From Bacillota bacterium (GTDB lineage: Bacteria > Bacillota > Clostridia > Christensenellales > Aristaeellaceae): 35,788 bases of DNA. Below the pieces are notes generated by a model. It was given only the letters and a program-made list of their open reading frames with translations, made no database searches and was not told the DNA's origin. The position numbers and the translations under genes are program-made. Positions 1 to 7,797 of the stretch are shown piece by piece. Numbering within the stretch: the stretch's first letter is position 1; each line of letters opens with the position of its first letter. Location: positions 1 through 35,788 of the forward strand of contig JAEZHM010000003.1 of the NCBI GenBank assembly GCA_023416585.1. Direction: 5' to 3'.

Positions 1-64
1 TATTGCAAAAGCTGCACTTGTGCACCTTCTGCTGCATACGGGGAGTAAAATCGTCTTTGGCCAT
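1..64 (-). CDS. clpX: ClpX N-terminus (partial, ATP-dependent protease ATPase subunit)
   Basis: Only the first 21 codons lie in the window; the rest runs off the left edge. The reading begins MAKDDFTPRMQ and reaches a CSFC pair, the first half of the four-cysteine zinc finger that opens ClpX. ClpX is the AAA+ unfoldase that feeds substrates to ClpP. The ATG at 64-62 follows an AGAGGT ribosome binding site and lies 9 bp after the clpP stop, so the two genes are surely co-transcribed. The order tig-clpP-clpX is the classical bacterial arrangement, which supports the call despite the short fragment. The AAA+ domain is not visible. Confidence 0.85.
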   Translation of the reverse strand, partial: MAKDDFTPRMQQKVHKCSFCN

Positions 65-73
65 TTTTTACCT

Positions 74-667
74 CTAGGCGCGGGTCGCCCGCGGCTGGTA
101 GATCTCGTCGATGATACCGTAGCTTAAAGCTTCCTCAGCGCTCATAAAATGGTCCCGTTCCACGTCCCGTTCAATCTTTTCCAGGGGCTGGCCGGTCATT
201 TCCGCCATGAGACGGTTCATCCTCTTTTTGGTGTTCAGAAGCCATTCCGCCCGGATGACCACATCGGTGGCTTGCCCCTCGGCGCCGCCCAGGGGCTGGT
301 GGATCATGACCTCGCTGTTAGGCAGCGCCAGTCGCTTGCCCTTTTGCCCCGCCATGAGCAAAAATGCGCCCATGGAAGCCGCCATGCCGATGCACACCGT
401 GCGAACATGGGGCTTGATATAGTTCATGGTGTCAAAGATGGCCATCCCCGCCGTTACAGAGCCGCCCGGGCTGTTAATATAAAGCGAGATGTCGGCGTCG
501 GGGTTTTCCATCTCCAGGAACAGGAGCTGGGCCACCACGACGTTGGCCACGTCATCGTTAATGGGGCCGCCCAGGAACACGATGCGGTCCTTGAGCAGCC
601 TAGAATAAATGTCAAACGCCCGTTCTCCACGGTTGGATTGTTCAATGACCATTGGGATCAAACTCAT
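74..667 (-). CDS. clpP: ATP-dependent Clp protease proteolytic subunit ClpP
   Basis: The 197-residue protein has the normal ClpP length. It forms the double-heptamer serine protease chamber that degrades proteins unfolded by ClpX or ClpC. The catalytic triad is visible as Ser98 in GMAASMGA, His123 in MIHQPLGG and Asp172 in ERDHFMS, matching the usual family numbering. The oligomerisation and substrate-groove segment INSPGGSV is at 64-71. The ATG at 667 follows an AAGGAGG site. It sits between tig upstream and clpX downstream on the same strand. A good promoter lies at 847-875, with about 170 nt of structured leader, so clpP-clpX can be transcribed independently of tig. Confidence 0.98.
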   Translation of the reverse strand: MSLIPMVIEQSNRGERAFDIYSRLLKDRIVFLGGPINDDVANVVVAQLLFLEMENPDADISLYINSPGGSVTAGMAIFDTMNYIKPHVRTVCIGMAASMGAFLLMAGQKGKRLALPNSEVMIHQPLGGAEGQATDVVIRAEWLLNTKKRMNRLMAEMTGQPLEKIERDVERDHFMSAEEALSYGIIDEIYQPRATRA

Positions 668-720
668 GGTGCTTGCCTCCTTTTGGCAGCAAACCGCTGC
701 TTAGGTCTTTCCTTTTGCAT

Positions 721-774
721 GGACGCCGCTTCCAGCCTTTTTAGTCTCAGGCTTCAAGGCGGAATGCGGCGCTC
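721..774 (-). promoter_or_regulatory. Imperfect GC-rich hairpin in the clpP leader
   Basis: The segment folds into a long interrupted stem: GACGCCGC at one end pairs with GCGGCGCTC-side bases at the other, with further TTCC/GGAA and GCCT/AGGC helices and a loop near 740-749. It lies between the clpP promoter (847-875) and the clpP start (667). No T-run follows on the minus strand, so it is not an obvious terminator. It may stabilise the message or be a regulatory leader; no known family was recognised. Confidence 0.4.
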
Positions 775-846
775 CTGTATCATATGACCGCCCGATTCAA
801 ATTATGCCTGGGTAAAACCGGGCTGATGGTCAACTGCGAAGATGAT

Positions 847-875
847 ATTATACATCTTTTTATGAAATGAATCAA
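847..875 (-). promoter_or_regulatory. Sigma-A-type promoter for clpP-clpX
   Basis: Read on the minus strand, TTGATT (875-870) and a perfect TATAAT (852-847) are separated by exactly 17 bp. The -35 box overlaps the tig stop codon, so clpP has its own promoter inside the end of tig. No CtsR-type direct repeat was recognised next to it. Confidence 0.7.
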
Positions 876-2212
876 TGGTGATGATGCTCGTGGCCTTCAT
901 GATCATCATGATCGTCATGCTCTTCCTTTACGAAGGTGGCGGTGGATTTCATCAGCTCGATCACCTTCATGATGGCGGCGTTGTCGCGCAGATACTCCTT
1001 TTGCCGTTCATTCAGCTTTTTCAGGTACTCATCCTTTTCCTGCCCGGCGCGCTTGGCCTGCTCGGCTACTTGCGCATCCACTTCCTCTTCGGTGGGTTCA
1101 ATCCCTTCCGCCTTGCGGATGGCTTCCAGCGTCAGCTCCACCTTGGTCCTGTTTTCCGCCTCACCTTTGTACATATCGCGCAGCTGCTGGGCAGACTGGC
1201 CGGTGTATTTCAGATAATCTTCCATCTTCAGGCCCTGGTAAGCCATGCGCAGCTGCATTTCACGCATGATCTGGTCCAATTGCTCCTCCACCATGGGCGG
1301 GGGTACATCCATGGAAGCGTTGGCGACGGCTTTTTCAATCAGGGCGTTCTCCCGCTCCACATCCAACGATTTTTGCGCATCTTCCTCAAGCTTTGCACGA
1401 ATGTCGGCCTCATAAGCGGTGAAGGTGTCAAAATCGCTTACGTCCATGGCAAAATCGTCATCCAGTTCCGGCAGTTCTTTCTTTTGAATGCCATTTACCT
1501 TTACATGGAATACGGCGTCTTTCCCTGCCAGTTCCTTGGCATGGTACTCCTCGGGGAACTTTACATCCAGATCCTTTTCTTCTCCGATGGCAATGCCCAC
1601 CATCTGCTCCTCAAAGCCGGGAATGAACTGATTAGATCCGATCACAAGTGTCTGATCCTTCGCGGTGCCGCCTTCAAAAGCCACGCCATCCACGGTGCCC
1701 ATATAGTCAAGGTTCACCGTGTCACCCTGTTCTACGGGCCGGTCCGTGATGTCCACCAAACGGGATACGCGCTCCCTGTCCCGCTCAATGCGCTCGGTCA
1801 CCATTTCATCCGTCACCGGATGTTCATGGGTGCCAACGGTCAGGTTCTTGTATTCGCCCAGAGTTACCTCGGGGCGCACATACACTTCGCAGGTGAATTG
1901 CAGTTCTTTGCCGGAGCCTATTTGGCCAATGTCCACCTGAGGCTGGTCCACCGGCTGCAAATCATTCTCCTTGACGGCCGCCTGATAGGCATCCGGAAAA
2001 AGGCTGTCAAAAGCGTCGTCATAAAAAACACCTTCACCGTACATGCTCTCTATCAGCTTCCGGGGCGCCTTGCCCTTTCTAAAGCCTTGCACATTGATGC
2101 GGCTGCGGTTTTTCAGGAAAGATTTCTGCATGGCTTCATCAAATGCCTCAGCAGGTATTTGAAAAGTGATCTTGACTTTGTTACTGGAAAGCTTTTCGAC
2201 GGAATGGTTCAT
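872..2212 (-). CDS. tig: Trigger factor with a histidine-rich C-terminal tail
   Basis: Trigger factor is the ribosome-bound chaperone and peptidyl-prolyl isomerase that meets nascent chains. The ribosome-docking signature GFRKGKAPRK is at residues 43-52, the FKBP-type PPIase domain spans about 162-247, and the helical chaperone arms follow. I chose the ATG at 2212 (446 residues) because an upstream in-frame ATG at 2233 would put the AGGAGG site inside the coding region. The last 17 residues alternate Glu/Asp with eight histidines, ending in four consecutive His. That tail is not part of the core fold and could bind Ni, Zn or Cu, as the His-rich tail of SlyD does; this is inference. It is followed by clpP on the same strand. 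Confidence 0.97.
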   Translation of the reverse strand: MNHSVEKLSSNKVKITFQIPAEAFDEAMQKSFLKNRSRINVQGFRKGKAPRKLIESMYGEGVFYDDAFDSLFPDAYQAAVKENDLQPVDQPQVDIGQIGSGKELQFTCEVYVRPEVTLGEYKNLTVGTHEHPVTDEMVTERIERDRERVSRLVDITDRPVEQGDTVNLDYMGTVDGVAFEGGTAKDQTLVIGSNQFIPGFEEQMVGIAIGEEKDLDVKFPEEYHAKELAGKDAVFHVKVNGIQKKELPELDDDFAMDVSDFDTFTAYEADIRAKLEEDAQKSLDVERENALIEKAVANASMDVPPPMVEEQLDQIMREMQLRMAYQGLKMEDYLKYTGQSAQQLRDMYKGEAENRTKVELTLEAIRKAEGIEPTEEEVDAQVAEQAKRAGQEKDEYLKKLNERQKEYLRDNAAIMKVIELMKSTATFVKEEHDDHDDHEGHEHHHH

Positions 2213-2254
2213 GAAAAAACATCCTCCTGCCAATTCATGGGCGCAGCATGGCCC

Positions 2255-2276
2255 TGCCCTCTATTCAGGGAGGGCA
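2255..2276 (-). promoter_or_regulatory. Hairpin in the tig 5' leader
   Basis: TGCCCTC and GAGGGCA form a perfect 7-bp stem with an 8-nt loop, in the leader between the tig promoter (2283-2311) and its ribosome binding site. It would sit at the 5' end of the transcript and may affect stability. No T-run follows it. Confidence 0.35.
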
Positions 2277-2282
2277 TTGAGT

Positions 2283-2311
2283 AGTTTAGCACAGGAAGGC
2301 GCTACACGCAA
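2283..2311 (-). promoter_or_regulatory. Sigma-A-type promoter for tig
   Basis: On the minus strand TTGCGT (2311-2306) and TAAACT (2288-2283) are 17 bp apart, about 70 nt upstream of the tig start. Confidence 0.55.
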
Positions 2312-2360
2312 CCCTGCCCGTATAAGAACAGCCCTTTTTTTGTGAAATTACTGGATTTGC

Positions 2361-3380
2361 TCACTTTTCAGGTACTTGGGAGGTCTCACCGATGGCGATC
2401 ATCCCACTGATGCTTCGTACATTGGCATCCGGCCCAACGTTGTTGTTTGCGTTCAACTTTTCCCCCATGAATACAATTGCTGAAGTATTGCCGCCGTCCA
2501 GGTTGAGCGCCTGTGTTGCCCCCATCATAAGCAACCGGTTGGCAAGCCACAGGAAATTTACACCGCTAGTTCCTTTATGACGACCCTCCGCCACCACGCA
2601 GACATAATGGTTCTTATCCACCATACCAAAGCCGCACCTTGGCTGGATGCTTTCCACAAACAGCCCGCTGAGCCTTTCGCTGACTATACCATCCCTTATG
2701 AGCATTGGGCCGAAAGCAAATACATCCGTGGCCCCCATATCGATGTACTCCTCAGCCGTGTGCTCCTTACTTTCATATACCCGCAAATTTCCATCGGGAA
2801 ACAATACCATGGTATCCAGTGTGGGAAAAGCGCTATTGCCGCTGTGCATCGTCGTACTGTTATAAACAGTTCCATTGCGGATAATGATTCCCACCTTTTT
2901 TTTATCGACTTTTCGCTGGACAAACTGATCATCGTTAACGGCAAACACAATATGGTTTGTCTTGGCGATGGCTTCAGGCTTTTTGAATATACTGGTAACC
3001 CTTTTTGGATCGGCCGGAACGCTATGAAGTGTTTCCTTCCCCATTGTTCGGATATCCGCCTCATACCAGATCAGGGGCATATTGGGGTCGGTATAGCGTT
3101 GTATCTGAATCTGCAGCCCAGCCGAAATATATATCCACAGCCCGTTTTCCTCATCGGAGTGAACGAATTCCTCCATCCCAGCCTCCGGGGAAAGATAGCC
3201 CTCCACATTAAGGGCAGGCATGGCAGGCCAAGCATCCAGAGAGGGTGCCAGCGTGGGCATGGGCGTTGAAGTTGTTTCTAATGTCCCGGCAGGTTTGGGT
3301 GTCTTGCCCGCCGAGGCTGCGACACATATGAATACCGTCAGGCAGATCACGATCACAAAGGATAATGTGTTCTTCTTCAT
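2361..3380 (-). CDS. Secreted phosphodiester glycosidase (NAGPA-like) domain protein
   Basis: The protein has 339 residues. An N-terminal signal peptide or membrane anchor (Lys-Lys, then a hydrophobic stretch to about residue 24) is followed by a Pro/Thr-rich linker and a C-terminal domain. That domain carries the hallmark of the NAGPA/exopolysaccharide-type phosphodiester glycosidase family: a conserved segment ending LNLDGGNTSAIVFMGEKLN with GPMLIRDG upstream. Members cleave sugar phosphodiesters; bacterial ones act on envelope or exopolysaccharide substrates, and the exact substrate here is unknown. The ATG at 3380 follows CCAGGAG at 7-nt spacing; the longer frame to 3530 has no good start. 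The gene is divergent from the LysM gene at 3495, so the pair may share envelope or spore-surface regulation. Confidence 0.85.
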   Translation of the reverse strand: MKKNTLSFVIVICLTVFICVAASAGKTPKPAGTLETTSTPMPTLAPSLDAWPAMPALNVEGYLSPEAGMEEFVHSDEENGLWIYISAGLQIQIQRYTDPNMPLIWYEADIRTMGKETLHSVPADPKRVTSIFKKPEAIAKTNHIVFAVNDDQFVQRKVDKKKVGIIIRNGTVYNSTTMHSGNSAFPTLDTMVLFPDGNLRVYESKEHTAEEYIDMGATDVFAFGPMLIRDGIVSERLSGLFVESIQPRCGFGMVDKNHYVCVVAEGRHKGTSGVNFLWLANRLLMMGATQALNLDGGNTSAIVFMGEKLNANNNVGPDANVRSISGMIAIGETSQVPEK

Positions 3381-3439
3381 AATATGACTCCTGGCATTAT
3401 TAGCATAATTTACATCCTTCCATCCAACGTTTCGCCGGC

Positions 3440-3466
3440 ACCGTTTTTTCCAAGGTGCATAAGATA
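3440..3466 (+). promoter_or_regulatory. Putative SigK-type sporulation promoter for the LysM gene
   Basis: AC at 3440-3441, 16 nt, then CATA at 3458-3461, three bases and TA at 3465-3466. This matches the AC-N16/17-CATANNNTA pattern of mother-cell SigK promoters. No good sigma-A -35 box is visible. The downstream product, a LysM protein with no signal peptide, fits a SafA-like spore-coat role. Short motifs occur by chance, so this is tentative. Confidence 0.45.
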
Positions 3467-3494
3467 TAGCAGAATTCTGGAAAGGAGTATATGT

Positions 3495-4199
3495 ATGAAT
3501 CTGAGCACTGGTCCAACAGCACCTACGCAAGCCTGCGCCTATGAATACACCGTGAAACGGGGCGACAGCTATTATCTGATCAGTAAACGCCTCGCGGTTT
3601 CTTTAAGGGACCTGATCGCGGCCAACCCGAACATCAATCCTGCCAGGCTGATGGTAGGCGATGTACTTTGCATCCCCATGGCAGAAGGCACACAGCAATT
3701 AGCCCAGGAACCCCAGGTCGTCAAGCAGCCTAAGCAAGTGGAAGGTGTCCAGCCATTACCTGAGGTCATCCAGCCACCCAAACAGATGGAATATCCCCCG
3801 GAAATGATGATGCCCGGTGAGGTTGCCGGAGAAACCGGCGAGACTGCCCCCATTGTGGAACCACCCGTATTTGCATGCCCACTGGAGCAGCGCAGAACCG
3901 TACAGCCTGGGCAATCGGTCGGCGATTTCCAAATCAATTCAGGGTTGAACCGTCATACCATGGAAGTGGCTAACCCTAACGTGGACCTGGATAACTTGGT
4001 GCCTGGACAGGTAATCTGCGTACCGGATGTGAATCAGCCCTGTCCGCTGCCCACCAACTACATTCTTCAAGATAACGATTCTCTGGAAACAGTGGCAGCA
4101 AAATTTAATCTGTCCATCGCCTCGCTGCTGCGTGCCAACCCCTGCCTTGCGCCGGCAGATTTTCTGCCCTGCGTATGCATCACCCTACCCACAAGGTAA
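3495..4199 (+). CDS. Three-LysM-domain protein (possible spore coat/cortex protein)
   Basis: The protein has 234 residues. Three LysM peptidoglycan-binding repeats lie at about 17-61, 133-177 and 188-231. The first has the classical YTVKRGDSYYLIS opening and GDVLCIP close. A Pro/Gln/Val-rich linker at 62-127 separates the first from the second. There is no signal peptide or membrane segment, so export by the general route is unlikely. A mother-cell protein laid on the forespore, as SafA or SpoVID-associated proteins are, would explain this. The ATG at 3495 follows AAAGGAG at 7-nt spacing; the in-frame upstream extension lacks a site. It ends at a strong terminator (4232-4260). The spore role is inferred from the promoter and the missing signal, not from a recognised family match. 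Confidence 0.85.
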   Translation: MNLSTGPTAPTQACAYEYTVKRGDSYYLISKRLAVSLRDLIAANPNINPARLMVGDVLCIPMAEGTQQLAQEPQVVKQPKQVEGVQPLPEVIQPPKQMEYPPEMMMPGEVAGETGETAPIVEPPVFACPLEQRRTVQPGQSVGDFQINSGLNRHTMEVANPNVDLDNLVPGQVICVPDVNQPCPLPTNYILQDNDSLETVAAKFNLSIASLLRANPCLAPADFLPCVCITLPTR

Positions 4200-4231
4200 T
4201 ACATCAGGACTTTCAGAACATATCGCGCAAG

Positions 4232-4260
4232 GCGGCCATGAGAATCATGGCCGCTTTTTT
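4232..4260 (+). terminator. Rho-independent terminator of the LysM gene
   Basis: A perfect 9-bp stem, GCGGCCATG with CATGGCCGC, has a 5-nt loop and is followed by six T. The stop codon of the convergent MFS gene (4245-4247) lies inside the hairpin. On the minus strand no T-run follows, so it works only rightward. Confidence 0.9.
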
Positions 4261-5393
4261 ATGATGGCGTTAATACGTTCTGTACAAATCACTAACAGCA
4301 GACCTACTCCCAGCAGATACCAGGGATAGATTTGAATGCCCGCCAGGTTGGCGGCCTGGCCCAGCACTGCTGGCATAAGCGTACTGCCGATGTAAGCAGA
4401 CGCCATTTGGATGCCAATCAGTTCCTGGGCGTGCTCCTGGCCAAAGCGGGCTGGCGTCTCATGAAGCAGCGCAGGGAAAATGGGAGCGCAACCAAGGCCC
4501 ATAAGCGCCATGCCAACCGCTGCCGCTTCCCCTGGCAAAAACAGCAGGCCCGCGCCCGAAAGGATAAGCAGAAGACCAAGGCGGATCAATTGCTTACTCG
4601 TCATTTTGAATGTCAAAAATCCGCAAAGGAAGCGTCCCACCGTGATGCCCGCGTAGAACAGGCTGGCCCACCAGGCACCCTGGGCAGGTGCAAGCCCCTT
4701 CATTTCCACCAGGAAGCTGGCGCACCACAACCCAGCGGCGATTTCCAGACTGCAATATAAGAAGAAAGTAACAAGCGTCCATTTGACACCGATAATCTTT
4801 AATGCACTTGATCGCCCGGTGCTCTGTGCACCGGACTTAAGCTTTTCCTCCCTGTGCCACAGGGGAAGCGATAAGAAAAGGATCATGACAAGTGCAAACT
4901 GTATGACGGATACCATACGGTATCCGCCCTGCCAGAAGTTCCCCCGGCTTACAAAAGCGCCCATGATCACGGGACCAAGCGTAGCCCCAATGCCCCAGAA
5001 GCAATGCAGCCAGTTCATATGCCTGGCCTTATAGTTCTTGGCCACATAGGCGTTCAGTCCCGCGTCCACCGCCCCTGCGCCAAGGCCCAGCGGTACTGCC
5101 ATGATGTACAGCCACCACGCACCCGGCGCCAGTGAAATACCCAGCAGCGCACAGGCCGTCATCAAAACGCTGAAGGCGGTCACCCGGCCGGTGCCAAAAC
5201 GACGTATCACCCGGCTGCTGAGCAAACTTGACACCACGGTGCCCCCCGCTACCACAAGGCTGATGCTTCCCGCCTGGCCCAGCGGTGAGCCCCAGGCCGC
5301 GCGCATAGCAGGCCAGGCCGCCCCCAGCATGGAATCGGGCAGTCCAAGGCTGATAAAAGCTAGATAAATTATTCCAAGGAAAAAGAATGCCAT
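4245..5393 (-). CDS. MFS transporter (sugar/drug-type permease)
   Basis: The 382-residue hydrophobic protein has about twelve membrane segments and the major-facilitator architecture. The early loop reads SSRVIRRFGTGRV, the helix-2/3 basic loop of the superfamily, and a second basic loop lies near the middle. The helix-4 region GLGAGAVDAGLNAYV resembles the FucP/YfkF branch of small proton-coupled MFS proteins. The substrate cannot be told from sequence. The ATG at 5393 follows a short GAGG site. A perfect inverted repeat (5413-5437) sits 20 bp upstream and is the likely operator. Its 3' end overlaps the terminator of the convergent LysM gene. Confidence 0.9.
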   Translation of the reverse strand: MAFFFLGIIYLAFISLGLPDSMLGAAWPAMRAAWGSPLGQAGSISLVVAGGTVVSSLLSSRVIRRFGTGRVTAFSVLMTACALLGISLAPGAWWLYIMAVPLGLGAGAVDAGLNAYVAKNYKARHMNWLHCFWGIGATLGPVIMGAFVSRGNFWQGGYRMVSVIQFALVMILFLSLPLWHREEKLKSGAQSTGRSSALKIIGVKWTLVTFFLYCSLEIAAGLWCASFLVEMKGLAPAQGAWWASLFYAGITVGRFLCGFLTFKMTSKQLIRLGLLLILSGAGLLFLPGEAAAVGMALMGLGCAPIFPALLHETPARFGQEHAQELIGIQMASAYIGSTLMPAVLGQAANLAGIQIYPWYLLGVGLLLVICTERINAIIKKRP

Positions 5394-5412
5394 AATATCC
5401 TCACATTCAAGC

Positions 5413-5437
5413 CGTCAAAATAGTACTTATTTTGACG
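5413..5437. promoter_or_regulatory. Perfect 10-bp inverted repeat, likely operator of the MFS gene
   Basis: Arms CGTCAAAATA (5413-5422) and TATTTTGACG (5428-5437) are exact reverse complements around a 5-nt spacer. The element lies 20 bp upstream of the MFS start, in the 69-bp gap after the SNF2 gene. Size and symmetry fit a dimeric helix-turn-helix repressor. No regulator gene is adjacent, so the binding protein is unknown. A hairpin in RNA is also possible, but no terminator T-run follows. Confidence 0.6.
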
Positions 5438-5462
5438 AAGTCTTAGCATCCCCTGAACTTTG

Positions 5463-7262
5463 TCAGGCTTTGTTGATGGTTTGCTTTACATTTTCATTTG
5501 TGAACCGCTCTGCCAGATGCTGCACATGACCGCGGGCCATAGTCGCGCCAAGGGCCGCTTCCTCCGGCGTAAGCGGCGTATCCCCCATCAGGCCCACAAA
5601 CTGGCTCACCTTCAGGCCCAGCGCTTCTTGCATGTCCATATCGCTGCCTCCCGGGCTTACCAGATAATAGCACAAAAGGGAATCTTCCTGCCCGATGCGG
5701 TGTGCCCGGTCTTCTGCCTGGCTGTGAACGGCGGGCGACCAATCCAATTCACCAAACACCACGCATCCGGCTCTTTGCAGATTCAAACCTGACGCTGCCC
5801 GGAGTGAAATGCAGCACAGATCCGTTTTACCCTCCATGAACCTGCGTACGCCATCCTCTTTTTGGGCCCCTGTTTCCCGCCCCGTGATAAAGGCAGGAGC
5901 ATACGCCTTCAGTTCCTTTTTGTAATCGTCCATTACCTTGTGGTGGTGGGCAAAGAGCAGCACCTTTTCCCCATTTTCCAGCAGTGCCTTGACAAACTGG
6001 CATACATAAGGCGCCTTGGCCAGGCCCGTAGCCTGGCGCTCTTCCTGGGAGATCTGCTCCTCCAGGATCGCCCGCTGAGATGCAGAGAGGCTCTCGTCTT
6101 GTTTCCAGTGGAGCAGCTTTTCCAATACAGGCTGAATGAGCGTGCGGTACACGTCATCGTCCAAGTCAATCTCCTGCACCAGCCTCCGTTTGGGAGGCAG
6201 TTCCGGCAGTACTTCCCGCTTGGTGCGGCGCAACATCAAGCCCTCTCTTCGCAAATGATCCCCCAGCAATTCCGGCTTTACCACTACGGCATTGCCATAT
6301 CCGTAGCACCACTCCCGGGAGAAGCTCTCCCAATCCCCCAGGAAATGAAAATCCAGGATATTCACAACATTCCATATCTCTCCGCCCTTGTTGTAAATGG
6401 GCGTGCCACTAAGGCCGATCACCTTGCCCACAGCGGCTGACAGCAGGCTTGCGGCCGAATACTTCTCAGTGCCGGCGTGGCGCAGCTCCTGAACTTCGTC
6501 AAAGATCACCGATTGAAATCCCGCTTCGGGCAATTCCTTTTTCCAGCCTCTGAGAAGAAGGTAATGCATGAGGTATATGTCAGCGGTTGGAAGCTTATAA
6601 GGCTTGAGCCCTTTGATGATATGCACCGTGGGCTTTCGCCCGTTTATTCGCAGAAAGCGGCCTGTTTCCGCCTCCCAGTTGCGTATAAGATGCGCCGGCG
6701 GAATGACGAGGGCAGGAAAAGCCTGCGTAGACGACAACCAGGCCAGCGCCTGCACCGTCTTGCCAAGCCCCATCTCATCCGCCAGTAAAGCCCGGTCGTT
6801 TTGCAGCAAAAATGCCAGCCCCCGCTGCTGAAAGGGGAGCAAATCCCCTTCGAAGGCACCTTCCGGAGGGATGGCGCTTTCAGGCAGAAGCCTTGCTGCC
6901 TCCCGGCGCAGCGCATAGGCACGGGCTTCCAAAAGTGCCTCCTGCCAGCGCTTTTCATCCTGTTCCTTGACGGTAAGGGGATATCGCAGCATCAGCCAAT
7001 GCAAATCTCCCACAATTCGCCGGTGGGCTGTAAACCGTGCTTCGCCCCTGCCATGGCCCGCGCTGCCCGGAAACAACCTTTTGGCCAGCTCTGTCACACA
7101 AGGTTCCCCTTTGATCACCCAGCAGCGAGCCCGTTTATTATAGGAGAGCATACCGTAAACATGTCCGCCCGATTCTGCGGGACGCAAATAAGCAGGCAAT
7201 TGTGCCTGCAAATCGGGCTCTATATGATTTTCTTCCTGCTCTATCAAAGTGCTATCCCCCAC
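5463..7262 (-). CDS. SNF2-family DEAD/DEAH-type ATPase
   Basis: The protein has 599 residues and both RecA-like lobes of an SF2 SNF2 translocase. Walker A is DEMGLGKT (162-169), motif II DEVQ (255-258), motif III LSGTP (284-288), and motif VI QAEDRAHRIGQ (515-525). The first 140 residues are a family-specific domain I do not recognise. Such enzymes translocate on duplex DNA and remodel nucleoprotein or branched structures. The open frame begins with GTG at 7262. An alternative TTG at 7247, preceded by GGGGGAT, would overlap the upstream TGA stop as TTGA and looks equally likely. Either way the gene is translationally coupled to the small PD-(D/E)XK protein at 7244-7612, suggesting a helicase-nuclease pair. 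Confidence 0.9.
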   Translation of the reverse strand: MGDSTLIEQEENHIEPDLQAQLPAYLRPAESGGHVYGMLSYNKRARCWVIKGEPCVTELAKRLFPGSAGHGRGEARFTAHRRIVGDLHWLMLRYPLTVKEQDEKRWQEALLEARAYALRREAARLLPESAIPPEGAFEGDLLPFQQRGLAFLLQNDRALLADEMGLGKTVQALAWLSSTQAFPALVIPPAHLIRNWEAETGRFLRINGRKPTVHIIKGLKPYKLPTADIYLMHYLLLRGWKKELPEAGFQSVIFDEVQELRHAGTEKYSAASLLSAAVGKVIGLSGTPIYNKGGEIWNVVNILDFHFLGDWESFSREWCYGYGNAVVVKPELLGDHLRREGLMLRRTKREVLPELPPKRRLVQEIDLDDDVYRTLIQPVLEKLLHWKQDESLSASQRAILEEQISQEERQATGLAKAPYVCQFVKALLENGEKVLLFAHHHKVMDDYKKELKAYAPAFITGRETGAQKEDGVRRFMEGKTDLCCISLRAASGLNLQRAGCVVFGELDWSPAVHSQAEDRAHRIGQEDSLLCYYLVSPGGSDMDMQEALGLKVSQFVGLMGDTPLTPEEAALGATMARGHVQHLAERFTNENVKQTINKA

Positions 7263-7612
7263 AAACGGTTCATGGATAATGTGATGCAGGGCTTTCCCAA
7301 AATTTCTCCCGGCAAGTCTGCCGCGCGCTCCACAACCACCACTAAAGCTTCGATGCGTGAACTTTTAGCATACCTTTCCAGTTGGCGCAAAAGCTGCTTG
7401 CGTTCCGGCTTTCCCTTTTTCACTTCAATGCCCACTGTGCCCGCCAAAAAGTCAATTCGGCATCGCGGACCCAGCCGTTCTTCATGAAGGAAAGAAATAT
7501 CCGCTTCACGAAAAGCGCTCTCCACCAAGGCGTGCAAATCGTACTCACCCGGGCAAAAGGGTACGCGCAGTCTTGATAGGGCTTGCGTGATCTCCGTAAG
7601 GTGGTTTGACAT
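7244..7612 (-). CDS. Small PD-(D/E)XK nuclease-like protein
   Basis: The 122-residue protein has the restriction-endonuclease-like core signature. RIDFL with Asp54 is followed nine residues later by Glu63 and Lys65 in GIEVKKGK; candidate upstream acids are Glu31 and Glu44. A QLERY helix follows, as in Holliday-junction-resolvase-like and other minimal nucleases of this fold. The ATG at 7612 follows GGAGGGG. It overlaps the start of the SNF2 gene, so the two form one transcription and probably one functional unit. The assignment rests on the motif only; cleavage activity, substrate (branched or foreign DNA) and role in repair or defence are unproven. Confidence 0.7.
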   Translation of the reverse strand: MSNHLTEITQALSRLRVPFCPGEYDLHALVESAFREADISFLHEERLGPRCRIDFLAGTVGIEVKKGKPERKQLLRQLERYAKSSRIEALVVVVERAADLPGEILGKPCITLSMNRLWGIAL

Positions 7613-7732
7613 GTTTCCCCTCCGTTCCGGCTTGGGTGTATTGTATCACGGCTACGCTTGATACGCAATTCCTGGTAATTCGAGCATGTATGTAACAATT
7701 CATCGGAATACGGCTGCATAAAGCGTATCGGG

Positions 7733-7761
7733 TTGCAAATACCGCCTGTTTTTTGTATGAT
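7733..7761 (+). promoter_or_regulatory. Sigma-A promoter for the L,D-transpeptidase gene
   Basis: TTGCAA (7733-7738) and TATGAT (7756-7761) are separated by 17 bp, 37 bp before the start codon. Confidence 0.75.
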
Positions 7762-7797
7762 ATTTGCAGTTGTGTATCACCTGGAAGGAGTGCTTTC

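Noticed and set aside
149..787. 212-codon open frame opposite clpP
   Set aside because: Antisense shadow of a certain gene, with no ribosome binding site or motif.
875..2284. 469-codon open frame opposite tig
   Set aside because: It is exactly antisense to trigger factor. Its length is a by-product of the codon use of tig, and it has no recognisable domain.
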